The position numbers and the translations under genes were made by a program. A stretch of 23,181 bases of DNA from Echinococcus granulosus (Eukaryota > Platyhelminthes > Cestoda > Cyclophyllidea > Taeniidae), in assembly GCF_000524195.1 (NCBI RefSeq), contig NW_020170611.1, positions 14,592 to 37,772 of the forward strand, in the 5' to 3' direction. Every line of letters starts with the position of its first letter. Position 1 is the first letter of the stretch. This document shows, piece by piece, positions 1-9,416 of this stretch. A model generated the notes under the pieces. That model had not been told where the DNA came from. It did not search any database and saw only the letters and a list, made by a program, of their open reading frames with translations.

Positions 1-1613
1 AAACTGTAATGAAGACAATGGTGAATCGGTCGGTTCAATTTCTGTTTGCAACCCAAGTCATTTATTACAGAATGAGACGGCCGTGAATTTTACAATTTCA
101 TCACCGGTGATGGAACGTTGCCAAATGTTTGTTGATTTAGATAAATCTTGATCAAATTAATGTATAAAATAGTCAATTCACTCTTGGAAATGCCCTTTCT
201 GCCTTATATTTTCTTACATTATTAGTTGCTTTAAGCCTATTCATTCACTGCCCGCTCCTCTTTCGCCCAGTGCCGCTTCATTTCCGGAAGATGGTGCACT
301 GCAGATATTTATTGCCAAAGACCTCTTGAATTTGTGGGAAATTTACTTCTCATGAAGTAGCTCGGATTACTAAATCAGTTCAAAGTTGAGTCCCATGCGG
401 TTATTTACATACTCGGGTATGAAGAATGGAGGATAGTGGATGGGCGAAGGAATGTGTAAAGGTCGAACCAACGTCTCTTTATTATGCATCCTTTAGAGTT
501 TCCTACCTTTTAGTCATCGGGTATTATTCGAGAGATAGGAATGGGATGGAGGCACACATTACAATTTCAGTAATAAAAACTCCAAACTTGTATTTTGTTT
601 AAAAACGTTACCTGTAAAATGCTCAAAAGAGATAAAGAGCATTCCTTGGCTTTTTTTATTTTATCACGCAAAAAGTTGGCGAGCATAAAGTGCAATAGCA
701 TTAACTAAATCGTATTTGCTTTCCGTTACCGCGAAACGATAGTATGCATTGTGCAGTCCATTATTTTGTATTTAGAAATAATTTTAAACCAGGAGTGCAA
801 GGAAATTGTATGAATGTTAAAAAAATCTGCCATATACTATGCAATTATCCATGGTATCTAAGGTAAACCGCTGATGAACAAATAATATTCAGATGTCTAG
901 GCATTACTTCCACATGAAAATGTGGCCTGCTTCGAGACTTTCCTGAAGTCGGAATGTTATGACGCAGCATGGCAAACACTGTGCTTTCTGAATGGCTGAA
1001 ATACTCTTCCTGCGATTTGAAGGCTCTGTAGACGAGCCACTCTGAGATGCATGGCCGTTATTGAATACGTCTTTATTAATGTCGGATTTAATTCAATTCT
1101 GGCATGTATGATGCACTTCAACGATTTCATTTTATCTACTACTTTTTCCAATTTGTGGACTACTACTGTGGAGGAAAATAAACCGGAATCTTACTAGTCC
1201 TGGTCGTACAATGCACAATAGCAGTATTTTCAATGGCAGTTTCTACTGGTGATTATTTTGGTTCTGACCTAATAAAATACATATGGGCATTCGTAATGCT
1301 GTCTAATAATGGTAAGATTAAGTTTATTTTAATGCGAGAGTGCTAAGAGGAGATCCGACCAACTTTTTTTCATGTTTACACTAGGATCGAAGTTTTGAGG
1401 CTTTTCCTAGATTCAGCAAGCTATGGTCGCACACCAAATAATCCTGCATGAAAACTGGAATGACATCGACTAAATTTCTGTAAAGTCGTAACTGAACACC
1501 TGGTTACAGTCTAGGCTACTAACTTTACTTGTAGCAAAAATTAATTGTCTTATGTAATTTGACTTAGGAAACAAGCACAAACAAGAGCGTTTTATGCTGG
1601 ACATCCTTAATCT
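1..1613. other. Non-coding AT-rich flank, no gene seen
   Basis: I see no coding region, RNA gene or clear repeat here. The only longer open frame is a 64-codon minus-strand frame at 957-1151, which has no recognisable motif and a length expected by chance. A roughly 20-base stretch near 931-950 resembles the conserved end of the gypsy LTR found further right, but the similarity does not continue, so I do not call it a copy. Confidence 0.6.
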
Positions 1614-1617
1614 GTAT

Positions 1618-1815
1618 TGTAGCGTCCCGAGACTCCCTCAAGAGGAAAGAAGACACAATACTCGGGCAGAATATATATAGTCAGCACGGAGAAGGTGTCT
1701 GGACTATTGGCATGGCCCAAAAGACCAGCCCACCCAGCGAGGTACGAGGGGGCTAATTCAAAGTACAAAAGTGGCGCCTCACCAGAACCGAGGAATAAAC
1801 CACTATCGTATTACA
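1618..1815 (-). repeat. Gypsy LTR, 3' copy of the deleted element
   Basis: This 198-bp terminal repeat reads TGTAATACGA...CGCTACA on the minus strand, so it has the TG...CA ends expected of an LTR. It carries an 8-bp insertion (TACAAAAG) that its partner at 2410-2599 lacks; the insert resembles a local duplication of CAAAGT. A 6-bp inverted pair, CCCGAG at 1626-1631 and CTCGGG at 1661-1666, could form a hairpin near the minus-strand 3' end of the LTR. Confidence 0.8.
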
Positions 1816-1818
1816 TAG

Positions 1819-1833
1819 CCTCCCTCCTCTTTT
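1819..1833 (-). other. Polypurine tract of the deleted gypsy element
   Basis: On the minus strand this is AAAAGAGGAGGGAGG, 15 purines in a row, separated from the LTR (which starts TGTAAT) by only CTA. A purine run directly before the 3' LTR is where plus-strand DNA synthesis is primed in LTR retrotransposons. It therefore sets the orientation of the element as minus. The same tract, changed in places, lies beside the related LTR at 3929-3940. Confidence 0.75.
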
Positions 1834-2400
1834 GAGCGTCGTCCCCGGCGCTCCCACAGGTCAACCTCCCGCATCAGCCATTGCAACGTAGTCGGTGCAG
1901 TAAAGAAACACCCACGAGCCGACCGTGCCAGTCACCAAATTAGTGCCCAACTGAGGGGATACTTGACCTCAACGTCACCGATCCCTCTTGGCGGCTTGAC
2001 TGGATCTGGGGTTTCGTCCGGTTTAGGGATTTGATTCAGGACGGGGAACTGCGCCGGCCATCATGCGTGTCCATAGATAGATGCAGGAACACTGACCTAA
2101 AAGCAGATTTGAGTAAGGAAGTACAAGATTTAGAACAGATCCATGGGGGACGGTAGGGGAAACCCGTAACGAAACTTCCAGATGGTTCACGACTAGTGTT
2201 GCTTCATTCGTTAATGGCTTTTCTGCAGAACAGGGGACTGGGAGAGATGCCGAAGGTAGACGTCAACATCAATCCTTCTATTAGGGGTCATCACCATTCT
2301 CCCATCCGTAGCATATGTACTTATTCCACTCCACTAAGGCTTATCACGGAGAAGTGGAAAATCAGGATACATGTCTTTTAAGATCGGGTTCGCTTTCTGC

Positions 2401-2408
2401 TGTCACCA
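2401..2408 (-). other. Candidate tRNA primer-binding site
   Basis: Directly inside the 5' LTR, after one spacer base (2409), the minus strand reads TGGTGACA. A TGG start is the complement of the universal CCA end of tRNAs, as expected for a primer-binding site. TGGTGAC also fits the first seven positions expected for a tRNA-Trp primer, which from memory is used by the CsRn1 clade of gypsy elements in flatworms. The bases further in do not clearly continue that match, so the primer identity is only a suggestion. Confidence 0.5.
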
Positions 2409-2409
2409 A

Positions 2410-2599
2410 TGTAGCGTCCCGAGACTCCCCGAAGACGAAAGAAGACACAATACTCGGGCAGAATGTATATATTCAGCACGGAGAAGGTGTCTGGACTATT
2501 GGCATGGCCCAAAAGGTCAGCCCACCCAGCGAGGTACGAGGGGGCTAATTCAAAGTGGCGCCTCACCAGAACCGAGGGATAAACCACTATCGTATTACA
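2410..2599 (-). repeat. Gypsy LTR, 5' copy of the deleted element
   Basis: This 190-bp partner of the LTR at 1618-1815 lies at the 5' end of the element when read on the minus strand. It begins TGTAATACGA and ends GCTACA. It keeps the CCCGAG (2418-2423) and CTCGGG (2453-2458) inverted pair. Short open frames across it on both strands are incidental. Confidence 0.8.
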
Positions 2600-2603
2600 G
2601 CAT

Positions 2604-3267
2604 AGTTAGGTGACATCCATGTTCGGTTAAAAGCATTCGGATCTGTTTTGGTAAAATGCTGTAATCTAATGCCTGGTGATTCTGTTGAGATTCAGTCAAT
2701 TGCAATTAAAATTATGAGCTAAACCGATTAAGATTACGTTTCGCCTAATTTAAACTTGGAAAGAATTAACAAATAGATAGGCATAAAATCCCATAAACAC
2801 CATTTTTAACAAGAGAGAGACTTCCATGGCCAGTGAAAGGCAAATACTTCCCATAATTTTTTCATTGCAGTTTTGTCGAAATTTGCCATTAATGGGTGAA
2901 TTTTATCTATGAAATTAATGCTTACAAAAATTGCATGGAATTACATTTGATGACAGACTTGATTTCACTAAGGCCTATTTGTTTCTTTATGACGTATTGA
3001 TAACCCATTTCAGCTCAACCAATGTGTCAGCTTTGGAAAATACATTTTTCTACACATTTTACCCAACCTTCTTAAAGTTAAAAGTAATAGTTTAATTTGG
3101 CTCTTAATAAATTCATATTTATAAAAGGACATATTTGGAGTTGATTGCACGTTTACCCATTAAAACTAAACGAATGCTAAGTTACAATTAATGCAAATGT
3201 GGATCACTTCAGAAATTTGTTGCATGTGATAGTGTACTGGCACTCCGTTTAAAAAAACGAAACGGCA
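2604..3267. other. Non-coding AT-rich spacer
   Basis: This AT-rich stretch lies between two retrotransposon insertions. I see no gene-like open frame, RNA gene or repeat in it. Confidence 0.6.
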
Positions 3268-3464
3268 CTAATTTATCGTCCCGGGACTTCCCTGAAGACG
3301 AAAGAAGGAATAATACTCTTGCAGATTACACGTATTCGACACATAGAAAGTATTTGGGTTACTGGCATGGACCAAAGACCAGCCTACCCGGCGTGGTACA
3401 ATGGCCAAGTCAAAAGTGTCTCTTCATTAAAACCGAAAGCTAAACAACCATCGTATTGCACTAA
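3268..3464 (-). mobile_element. Solo LTR of the gypsy family with 4-bp target duplication
   Basis: A single diverged LTR copy occupies 3272-3460 (189 bp). It aligns over its full length with the LTRs at 1618-1815 and 2410-2599 (shared blocks include CTTCCCTGAAGACGAAAGAA and a CATCGTATTGCA end). It is flanked exactly by CTAA at 3268-3271 and CTAA at 3461-3464, with no internal sequence beside it. A lone LTR with matching flanks is the normal result of recombination between the two LTRs of one insertion. The inverted pair seen in the younger copies is broken here. Confidence 0.75.
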
Positions 3465-3731
3465 TGTCATTCCAGATATTTTTCCCTCACTCTTGCCCCA
3501 AATATTTAAAAGTAAAGCTTCTTAGCAATGATAATAGTTTAAGGCACCATTGTCTTTGGGTATGATTTTGGGGAAGTGCAAAAAACAGCGTTTGAAGATA
3601 AGTTGACAAATGACCTCAAAAATTATTTTTTGCTTAACTCTCTTCTTCTGTTTTAAAGACACTCAGCCAATGCCACATCCTCCTTGCCATGCAAGCAGCC
3701 TTTCAACCATTCCATCCGTCAGTAAACCATA

Positions 3732-3925
3732 TGTATCGCCACGTGACTTCCCTGAAGACGAAAGAAGGCAATGTTTAGGTAAAATATGTATTCTTGGCCA
3801 ACAGAAGGTATCGGGGCTACTGGTATGACCCACAGGCCAGCTCACCTGACGGAAGTACAATGGCGGACCACCTGATCGGTCACTTTGCAAGAACCGAGGG
3901 TTAAACAAGCAGTTAGCACATTACA
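3732..3925 (-). repeat. Gypsy LTR, 3' copy of the pol-bearing element
   Basis: This 194-bp LTR reads TGTAATGTGC...CGATACA on the minus strand. It shares the CCTGAAGACGAAAGAAGGCA block and the overall layout of the other copies, but the CCCGAG/CTCGGG inverted pair has decayed. A purine-rich tract lies 3 bp outside its minus-strand start, as at 1819-1833, which supports its role as a 3' LTR. Confidence 0.75.
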
Positions 3926-4217
3926 TAGCTCTTTTCCTCCATTGAACGTTGTCCTTGGCGATCCTCTTGCTCGACTCCCCCCCAATTCAGCCATCACCAC
4001 GTACTCAGTGTTGCCAGAAAAAACCAGCGTGCCAGCTTTGCAAGTTATCAGATTTTCATGCAATTGAGAGGACGCCAGACCTCAACGTCACTGATCTCTC
4101 TTAGCAGTTCGACTTAATCTAGAGTTTCGTCCCTAAGGGAAATGGAATCGCGGACGAGGAAATGTGCTGGTTATCACGAAAGTTAATAGTTTCTCATAAA
4201 AACACTGACCCAAAGCA
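3926..4217 (-). repeat. 3' internal segment shared with the deleted element
   Basis: This roughly 292-bp segment aligns with 1816-2107, which has the same length. Shared blocks include GACCTCAACGTCAC, GAGTTTCGTCC and ACACTGACC. It lies between pol and the 3' LTR and begins with the polypurine tract. A 73-codon minus-strand open frame (3842-4063) crosses it, and a partly similar reading is visible in the other copy, so it may hold the end of pol. I cannot identify a protein domain. Confidence 0.65.
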
Positions 4218-4354
4218 GCCTCATTAACAAAATACGTGTTTTAAAGGAATTTTGTAAGAGTAAGGTCTCTCTTCTGTTTCTCCTCTACTCTTTGTTCTCA
4301 CTTCACTGCTGTCTCGACATATCTATTGGGAATCCGGCCAGCTAGTAGAGAAGT

Positions 4355-5445
4355 GGGGAGGCGTCACGAGCATCGGTATCACGATGCGCATTCCCTTTCC
4401 TGTGCTGCATTGTGAAATCGTGTTACTGCTGTACCTTGCACTGACAAGTGCCTGCCGATCCGTTCTCACTTTGAACACCCTCGCTACGAGATGGAGTCAG
4501 AAGTGCCTAAACCATTTTTAAGGTAGAGGACATCTAACGTTTTGTTACCCTTTTCAGTCTCATTTTGTTGCTGAGCCCGGTACTTGGATAGGCGATGATG
4601 TGTACCTTCCTTCGTCGTCACTTTGTAAGAGTACTCTGCCTACGGCTGCACAGCTTAAGTCAGTCTCTAGTACGAACGATGGGATGCTCGATTTGAAGTT
4701 GGGAAACGCTAGAGTAACTACGGAAAAAAGCATTCGCCTTAGTTCTTTCTTCTACTTGTAATTTATTTTCACCTGCTTTTCGGATAATTTAGACAGCAGA
4801 CCTTCGATCTTAGGAAAAATACTCTAACAAAATGCCTGTGGCAACTTGCCAAACCTTGGAAACTACGGATTTTGGTTTATTTGGCTTGTTTTGGTCATGT
4901 CCTTACTTGTTCTATGCGGTCTTTGGTAACTGCCATCCCATCTGAAGAGAAAGTGTCCCAAAAATTTGATCAAAGGCAGTATTTCCTTGGGTTCAGGGCC
5001 AATCTCGTGACTCGCAGACAGTCCAACACTAATCTCAGGTTGGCACCAAGCTCTTGACTTTCACTACCGAAGACGAGGGTATCATCTGGATAGATTGTGC
5101 ATTGTTCTGCAGATAGCCCATTTAATGTGGTTTGCATCAGGCATTGAAAGGTGGCTGCTGCGTTACAGATCCCAAAAGGCATTGTCTGTAATTCATAAAG
5201 GCCATTTACAACATAAAAGTTGTCTCTTCTCCGTCCGTTTCTGCCAATTTCACTCTCCAGTATCGTATTTTAAATTTATTATGGAAACCCAGTTTGATCT
5301 GTATACGAGGTCTAACAAATTGAAGATGTGGGGCAATGAGAAGGCGTCTCCCTACATTTTTGCATTCATCTTCCCATGGTTAACACAGTCGTAGACTTCA
5401 GCCATTCCTCTTTACTAGCGCAATTGCAGAGGCAGTTTGCTTCAC
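4355..5445 (-). pseudogene. Ty3/gypsy pol remnant: reverse transcriptase and RNase H
   Basis: Pieces of a gypsy-type polymerase lie in order on the minus strand. Near 5430-5400 is a frame like the start of the RT domain (ALVKRNG). Around 5340-5270 is a KDAFPLPRI-like block, followed by a segment corresponding to STLDL in which the first catalytic aspartate reads as asparagine (codon 5276-5274). A YWRVKLAE-like piece follows. An open 71-codon block at 5182-4970 has MPFGICNA and the YxDD box as YPDD (5092-5081), then LNPRKYCL and, past a stop, a FLGH..SSDGM-like stretch. RNase H is at about 4799-4563: TLAFPNF, then FVLETD with its catalytic aspartate at 4661-4659. The domain ends near 4360 with DFTMQHRKGNAH. 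Several frameshifts and in-frame stops separate the pieces, so it is dead. Homologous family proteins copy RNA to DNA in cytoplasmic particles. Integrase is not found. Confidence 0.85.
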
Positions 5446-6383
5446 TTAGTAGAGGAGATTGTGTGCATCTGGGTAGTCACTAGATTGGTGTAGCTTCGCT
5501 GATATCTATCGCATGCTTCCCGTCTTTTATCCGTCTCAGCTTGAGTCCTTATCCTGAGAATATATTCGTGTACTAAATCAGCAGCTCGAGAAGTTCTCTT
5601 CCTTTTCCAACGGTAACAAAAGTCAGCTGCCTAAAAAGATCATCTAAGTTGTTAATCGGGATAGCTGAGGACCCAAAGAGAGCAATGCACACGTCATTCC
5701 CGTCTTCCTTCGTTAGCTAAAGGGCTATACTGGAGTCAACACCTTACAGGGTGGAGATGTTCCTCACAAAATTGAGGATGGCTATGGCGTTACGTAGATA
5801 ATCAGCATTAGGAATCACGTTCCGGACCAATTCTGGACATATAATAAATTTCAGTGATAGTTTTTCTAAGCCTAAAGCGACTTTTAACAGCCTCCCCCCT
5901 TTTGCCGTTATTTTTGTTTCTGTTAAAGATAAACTTATAGATGGAGAGGAGATCCTAATCTTGTGACAAAGAGTAAGGAAAACACTAATAATAACTACAG
6001 ATAAAACCGCTTTAAAGTCAAAAAGGAAGTAGCATAGACCTTTTAGTCTGCCTGGGGCTTGCTAGAATGAGTAAAAGCCAGTTAAGAGAAACCAGGATGT
6101 GGAAAAAGGGGCTTCGTCAAAATTTGCGGTTTAATGAGGAGGGCCTTGACATAAAGGTGTTTGATTAAGTCATCTGTGTTAGTTGCTGTAATTTGAGATC
6201 ATAGACAGCTTTTAGAGCCTCCTGGTTGCAAACTTGACCAACTGCTGGAGGGATTTAGTGTTTGTGCCGCAGAGCTTCCCAACCACAAGGAGTAACCAAA
6301 CAATGTGCTCGAACTGAATTTTGTTTGGGAGCGGGCTGCAGATAACTCGCTCTTTTAAAAGATGAAAGTTCTTTGCTCATGAC
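5446..6383. other. Unassigned region upstream of the pol remnant
   Basis: If the gypsy element once extended further, its protease and gag part would lie here on the minus strand. A minus-strand open stretch near 5620-5450 sits where the RT leader should be, but I see no protease DTG motif and no gag zinc knuckle. A C-rich run at about 5885-5900 is the only notable composition feature. I find no gene that I can support. Confidence 0.4.
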
Positions 6384-6671
6384 CTATGGTTTGGTGGCGT
6401 TAATAGAAGTCTCCAGCAAGAGACTTCTCGTGCCGGTCAATGACAGGATGGGATAATTTGTCGCACCACTGTTCCAGGTTAGAGTCGGTAGAGATTCTGG
6501 CGTATTTTGAAACAGGAACACAGCTTTAAAAAGCAGAAAAAAATTAGAATGAGTTGTGATGTGGAAGGTAGAGGCAGAGGTTGAATTTGGCGATTGGGAG
6601 CCAATTTTCAAGTCTGCATTGTTTTGAACGGGGCGAGGCCAGGCCACGCTGCCACCACTGCAAAGATTCAT
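6384..6671 (-). CDS. Hypothetical 95-residue ORF, doubtful
   Basis: This minus-strand frame has an ATG start at 6671 and 95 codons. It is rich in serine, threonine and asparagine and carries a short hydrophobic stretch (FFLLFKAVFLF) near its middle, but I recognise no domain. It lies upstream of, and in the same orientation as, the gypsy pol remnant, so it could be a decayed gag piece. It could equally be a chance frame. Nothing around it suggests a promoter, splice sites or a polyadenylation signal for this strand. Confidence 0.15.
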   Translation of the reverse strand: MNLCSGGSVAWPRPVQNNADLKIGSQSPNSTSASTFHITTHSNFFLLFKAVFLFQNTPESLPTLTWNSGATNYPILSLTGTRSLLLETSINATKP

Positions 6672-6797
6672 CGTTTATTCCTTTCTTTTACGCTGCTAAA
6701 CTACTAACGAGCCAACTGATCTAACAGGAGCAACGTTATTAATAATTTGTCAGTGGGGGAGGGAGGATCCAGGTCAGGGAATTCCGACGAAACATTC

Positions 6798-6805
6798 TAT
6801 AAAAG
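6798..6805 (+). promoter_or_regulatory. Candidate TATA box for the histone gene
   Basis: TATAAAAG is a full match to the animal TATA consensus and is followed by a G/C-richer GGTGCGC. It lies 392 bp upstream of the histone start codon. That is too far for an unspliced short leader but fits a transcript with a 5'UTR intron, common in H3.3-type genes. The AT-rich stretch at about 6890-7130 would be the intron, with a possible donor such as TTTGTGAGG near 6870 and acceptors such as GTCTTGAG just before the start codon. These splice sites are inferred, not proven. Confidence 0.35.
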
Positions 6806-7190
6806 GTGCGCTTCCTAAACGCTTCTTAGCTGAAAGATATTATGAGTCAAAGCACTCATCGTAGCACCTTTGTGAGGGAAACGAGTAACAGTTGCTTCTA
6901 ATTATACCGAATTTATGAACCTCTAATGCTTGGTTCAATTACTAGCATTACAATTGAAAATATTCTTCGAAATGCATTTGCTTTGCATCAGAAGCCACAA
7001 GTTATATTTAATTTTTTGAGTGGTTTAATTAGTGTAATTATTAAAAAATTTAGATTTTTTGCAAAGATCCTTTTATTTACTTTGCTTTTGTTTAAATGTG
7101 GTAACGTTTAAAAATTGGTCTTAAGTCGCCGCTTTGTATTTCTGTTTTGGATTTCTGTCGTTCGGGTGCTCTCGGTTCCGTCCGTCTTGA

Positions 7191-7607
<417 letters not shown>

Positions 7608-7674
7608 ATGGGGCGTGACAGCGGAGCTTTTTATTTGCTAGGGAAATTTCTGTAATTCTTGGTGTTATTACTAT

Positions 7675-7718
7675 TATAAACAATTATCTGTTGTACTCGT
7701 TGTGTGTATCCATATAAA
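7675..7718 (+). terminator. Candidate polyadenylation signals of the histone gene
   Basis: The TATAAA hexamer occurs at 7675-7680 and again at 7713-7718, 68 and 106 bp after the stop codon. TATAAA is a known weaker variant of AATAAA. A T/G-rich stretch (TGTTGTACTCGTTGTGTGT) lies between them and could act as the downstream element of the first. No canonical histone stem-loop (GGYYCTTTTCAGRRCC type) is seen in the first 150 bp after the stop. That agrees with a polyadenylated, replication-independent H3.3 message. Confidence 0.4.
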
Positions 7719-7989
7719 TTATTCGCATTTATGCTGTTTTTAGCTCTTGGCACCCCTTGCTCGTGTTTTATTGGGTGGCTTTCTCTCATCTTGTTTTAGA
7801 CTGAGTTCGAATATAGTCTTTTTCAATGGTTGTTTCTTGAGTTTTTCGTCTCTTGGGGAATGCGGATGGGTGGGTAAGCCTTCCGCTCTGGGGCGGTTTA
7901 AATCCGCTTTACCATTTAGCGTGTCGCTCAAGCCTCTGTTTAAGAGGGGTGGTTTCCTCGTGAGCTGCAGTCGTGTCGTGGCTGCTCCG

Positions 7990-8780
7990 TTTCTGTGTTC
8001 ATTGCCCCAGGTAAGTGCGGTTAGGTGGGGTTCGTCTCTAGTATGGAGTAGCGCTTAGTCACGCCTCGAAGATGGTGGAATTGGGATTGCAGGGGCGGTG
8101 AACATGGGGTTTTGGGGCTGCGGCCCTAGGGTCTGCATGGTGTAGACATTTCCGTGTGGGGTTGTACGGCCGCACTTAATGTGCACACTACCGCACTTGA
8201 GGCGCGCGACGCACGCGTCTGTCTGTCACACTACAATGCCTTTCTATTGGTTAAAGTCTGCACGCGGTGCTCGCGTGCTGCTCTAACTAAGTGCGCTAAA
8301 CGCGCTAGGCAAAACCCCGGAAAGCCGTTCGGTTCGAACCCACTTTGTGCAAATTGAGGGGCAATATCTCCTCTGAGGAATGACCTTTTGACATCAAACT
8401 TAACGTATGGTGGGAGAATGGCAATATTGATTGTCCTATTAAGTTTGAACGCGTTCGAGCGGGTAGAAAGGCATGAAAACTGGGTTTTAATAAAACAGCT
8501 CTCAATTTTTGCATGTGTTAACGAGGGATAGAGCCTTAGCGGCTGCAGGCTGCGTGTGTGTTAAGCTAGCAACTTAACCAGCGTCGATCGATGGTTGCCA
8601 GTGTTGGAGGTGGTGTGCGCGCGTACGACAAACAGCCTATATGGCATGTCCTCAGACCCTTGCCACCACATTTGATCGATATCGTCCAACCAATCAGTTT
8701 GCGAATAATGGTGCTGATTGCTAGCAGACGCGTCGGTTTATGGCGTGGTACTAAGATGCATGCAACTTGTTTTTAGACAA
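7990..8780. promoter_or_regulatory. CpG-dense block with a perfect splice donor, possible promoter/first exon
   Basis: This segment stands out by composition: about 20 CpG dinucleotides occur within 8161-8340 alone, including GGCGCGCGACGCACGCG and TGCGCTAAACGCGC, whereas the surroundings are AT-rich. A textbook 5' splice site, CAG|GTAAGT, lies at 8008-8016 on the plus strand, after a 103-codon open frame that has no ATG. A CCAAT motif occurs near 8687. A 61-codon ATG frame (8591-8776) has no recognisable domain. The block may be a promoter with a non-coding first exon for a plus-strand gene, perhaps interrupted by the assembly gap. The evidence is compositional plus one splice signal. Confidence 0.3.
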
Positions 8781-9416
8781 ATTACGGATTTTTTAGGTGC
8801 ATCTTTCGCAATTAATCAAACACCTGTGAGCTGCAATTAGCATATAAGAGCTAAAAATTATGAAATTAGGTATTTATTACCGAAAATATACTATTTTACG
8901 AGAACAATATAGTTTTGAACTTTAGCTGTTTTTGAATTCTTTTTTAATTAAACAAATTTAGAATTTATTTTAACTTCATTTCATGTGAGCAAGACTTGCT
9001 AAATGATGTAAATTTCGGTGCGATGAGTGTCAATCACTCGTCATATCGATTTTTCCCGAACTGCATTCGCATAAGGTCACGCAAATTGAGATCACAAAAA
9101 TTACCCGGTTCTAGATCTCACGAACTACTGCCGGAGAGAATTTAGTACGTTTGTGTATCCAGACTAATATGTCGCGTGATTATGCCACATTTAGTACACT
9201 TGTGGTGGGCCTGGTGATCCGACTTAAGCTACTAACAAGTTGAGGCATTCATGTCTGATATTTGTTTCAAAACGCGAAATTTATCTGTGCTAGAAGGACA
9301 AAATAGCGCATTGATAAAAGACCTGATTAAACCTAACTAATCCGGTTAAATGTGACCCTCAAACCACCATAAGGACAAACATTTTCAGTGACATTGACCG
9401 TTCTGTCTCAAGAGGC
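8781..9416. other. Non-coding AT-rich spacer
   Basis: AT-rich sequence without a supported gene. Small homopolymer runs are present, but I see no repeat family, tRNA or clear exon. Confidence 0.55.

Larger units (their letters stand above)
1614..2603 (-). mobile_element. Internally deleted Ty3/gypsy-type LTR element (two LTRs, no coding core)
   Basis: Two LTR copies in the same orientation (1618-1815 and 2410-2599) bracket 594 bp of internal DNA. They differ by about 8 substitutions in 190 positions plus one 8-bp insertion in the left copy. They also share bases not found in the other copies of the window, such as GGGGGCTAATTCAAAG. This marks them as the two LTRs of one insertion. On the minus strand the order is 5' LTR, a TGG primer-binding-site start at 2408, internal DNA, a polypurine tract at 1819-1833, then the 3' LTR. 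The outer flanks are GTAT (1614-1617) and GCAT (2600-2603), a 4-bp target duplication with one mismatch. No reverse transcriptase or integrase is left, so this copy depends on others for movement. The internal part next to the 3' LTR (1816-2107) matches 3926-4217. Confidence 0.8.
3732..5445 (-). mobile_element. Decayed Ty3/gypsy retrotransposon, pol remnant plus 3' LTR
   Basis: Read on the minus strand, the block runs from a broken reverse transcriptase/RNase H (about 5445-4355), through a 3' internal segment (about 4217-3926) that matches the internal DNA of the element at 1614-2603, to a polypurine tract (3929-3940, GGAGGAAAAGAG) and a 194-bp LTR (3732-3925). The shared internal segment and LTR tie the LTR family to a gypsy-type pol. 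The integrase of roughly 1 kb expected between RNase H and the polypurine tract is missing. No matching 5' LTR is visible up to the histone gene, so the left end (higher coordinates) is lost or too diverged. Part of 5446-6671 may belong to it. Confidence 0.75.

Noticed and set aside
925..990. A sixth gypsy LTR copy at TTCGAGACTTTCCTGAAG
   Set aside because: About 20 bases resemble the LTR, but the alignment is not carried further and no opposite end or target duplication is visible.
1621..1666. Hammerhead ribozyme in the LTR repeat, because CTGAAGACGAAAG in family copies resembles the CUGANGA...GAAA core
   Set aside because: There is no stem II between the two core parts and no cleavage-site arm in the right place, so the likeness is by chance.
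7747..8058. 103-codon open frame after the histone gene
   Set aside because: It starts at TTG with no in-frame ATG and has no domain. I kept only the splice donor and CpG density as signals.
8281..8350. tRNA-like GGTTCGAACCC motif
   Set aside because: The flanking bases do not form a T stem (only two of five pairs), and no acceptor or anticodon stem can be drawn around it.
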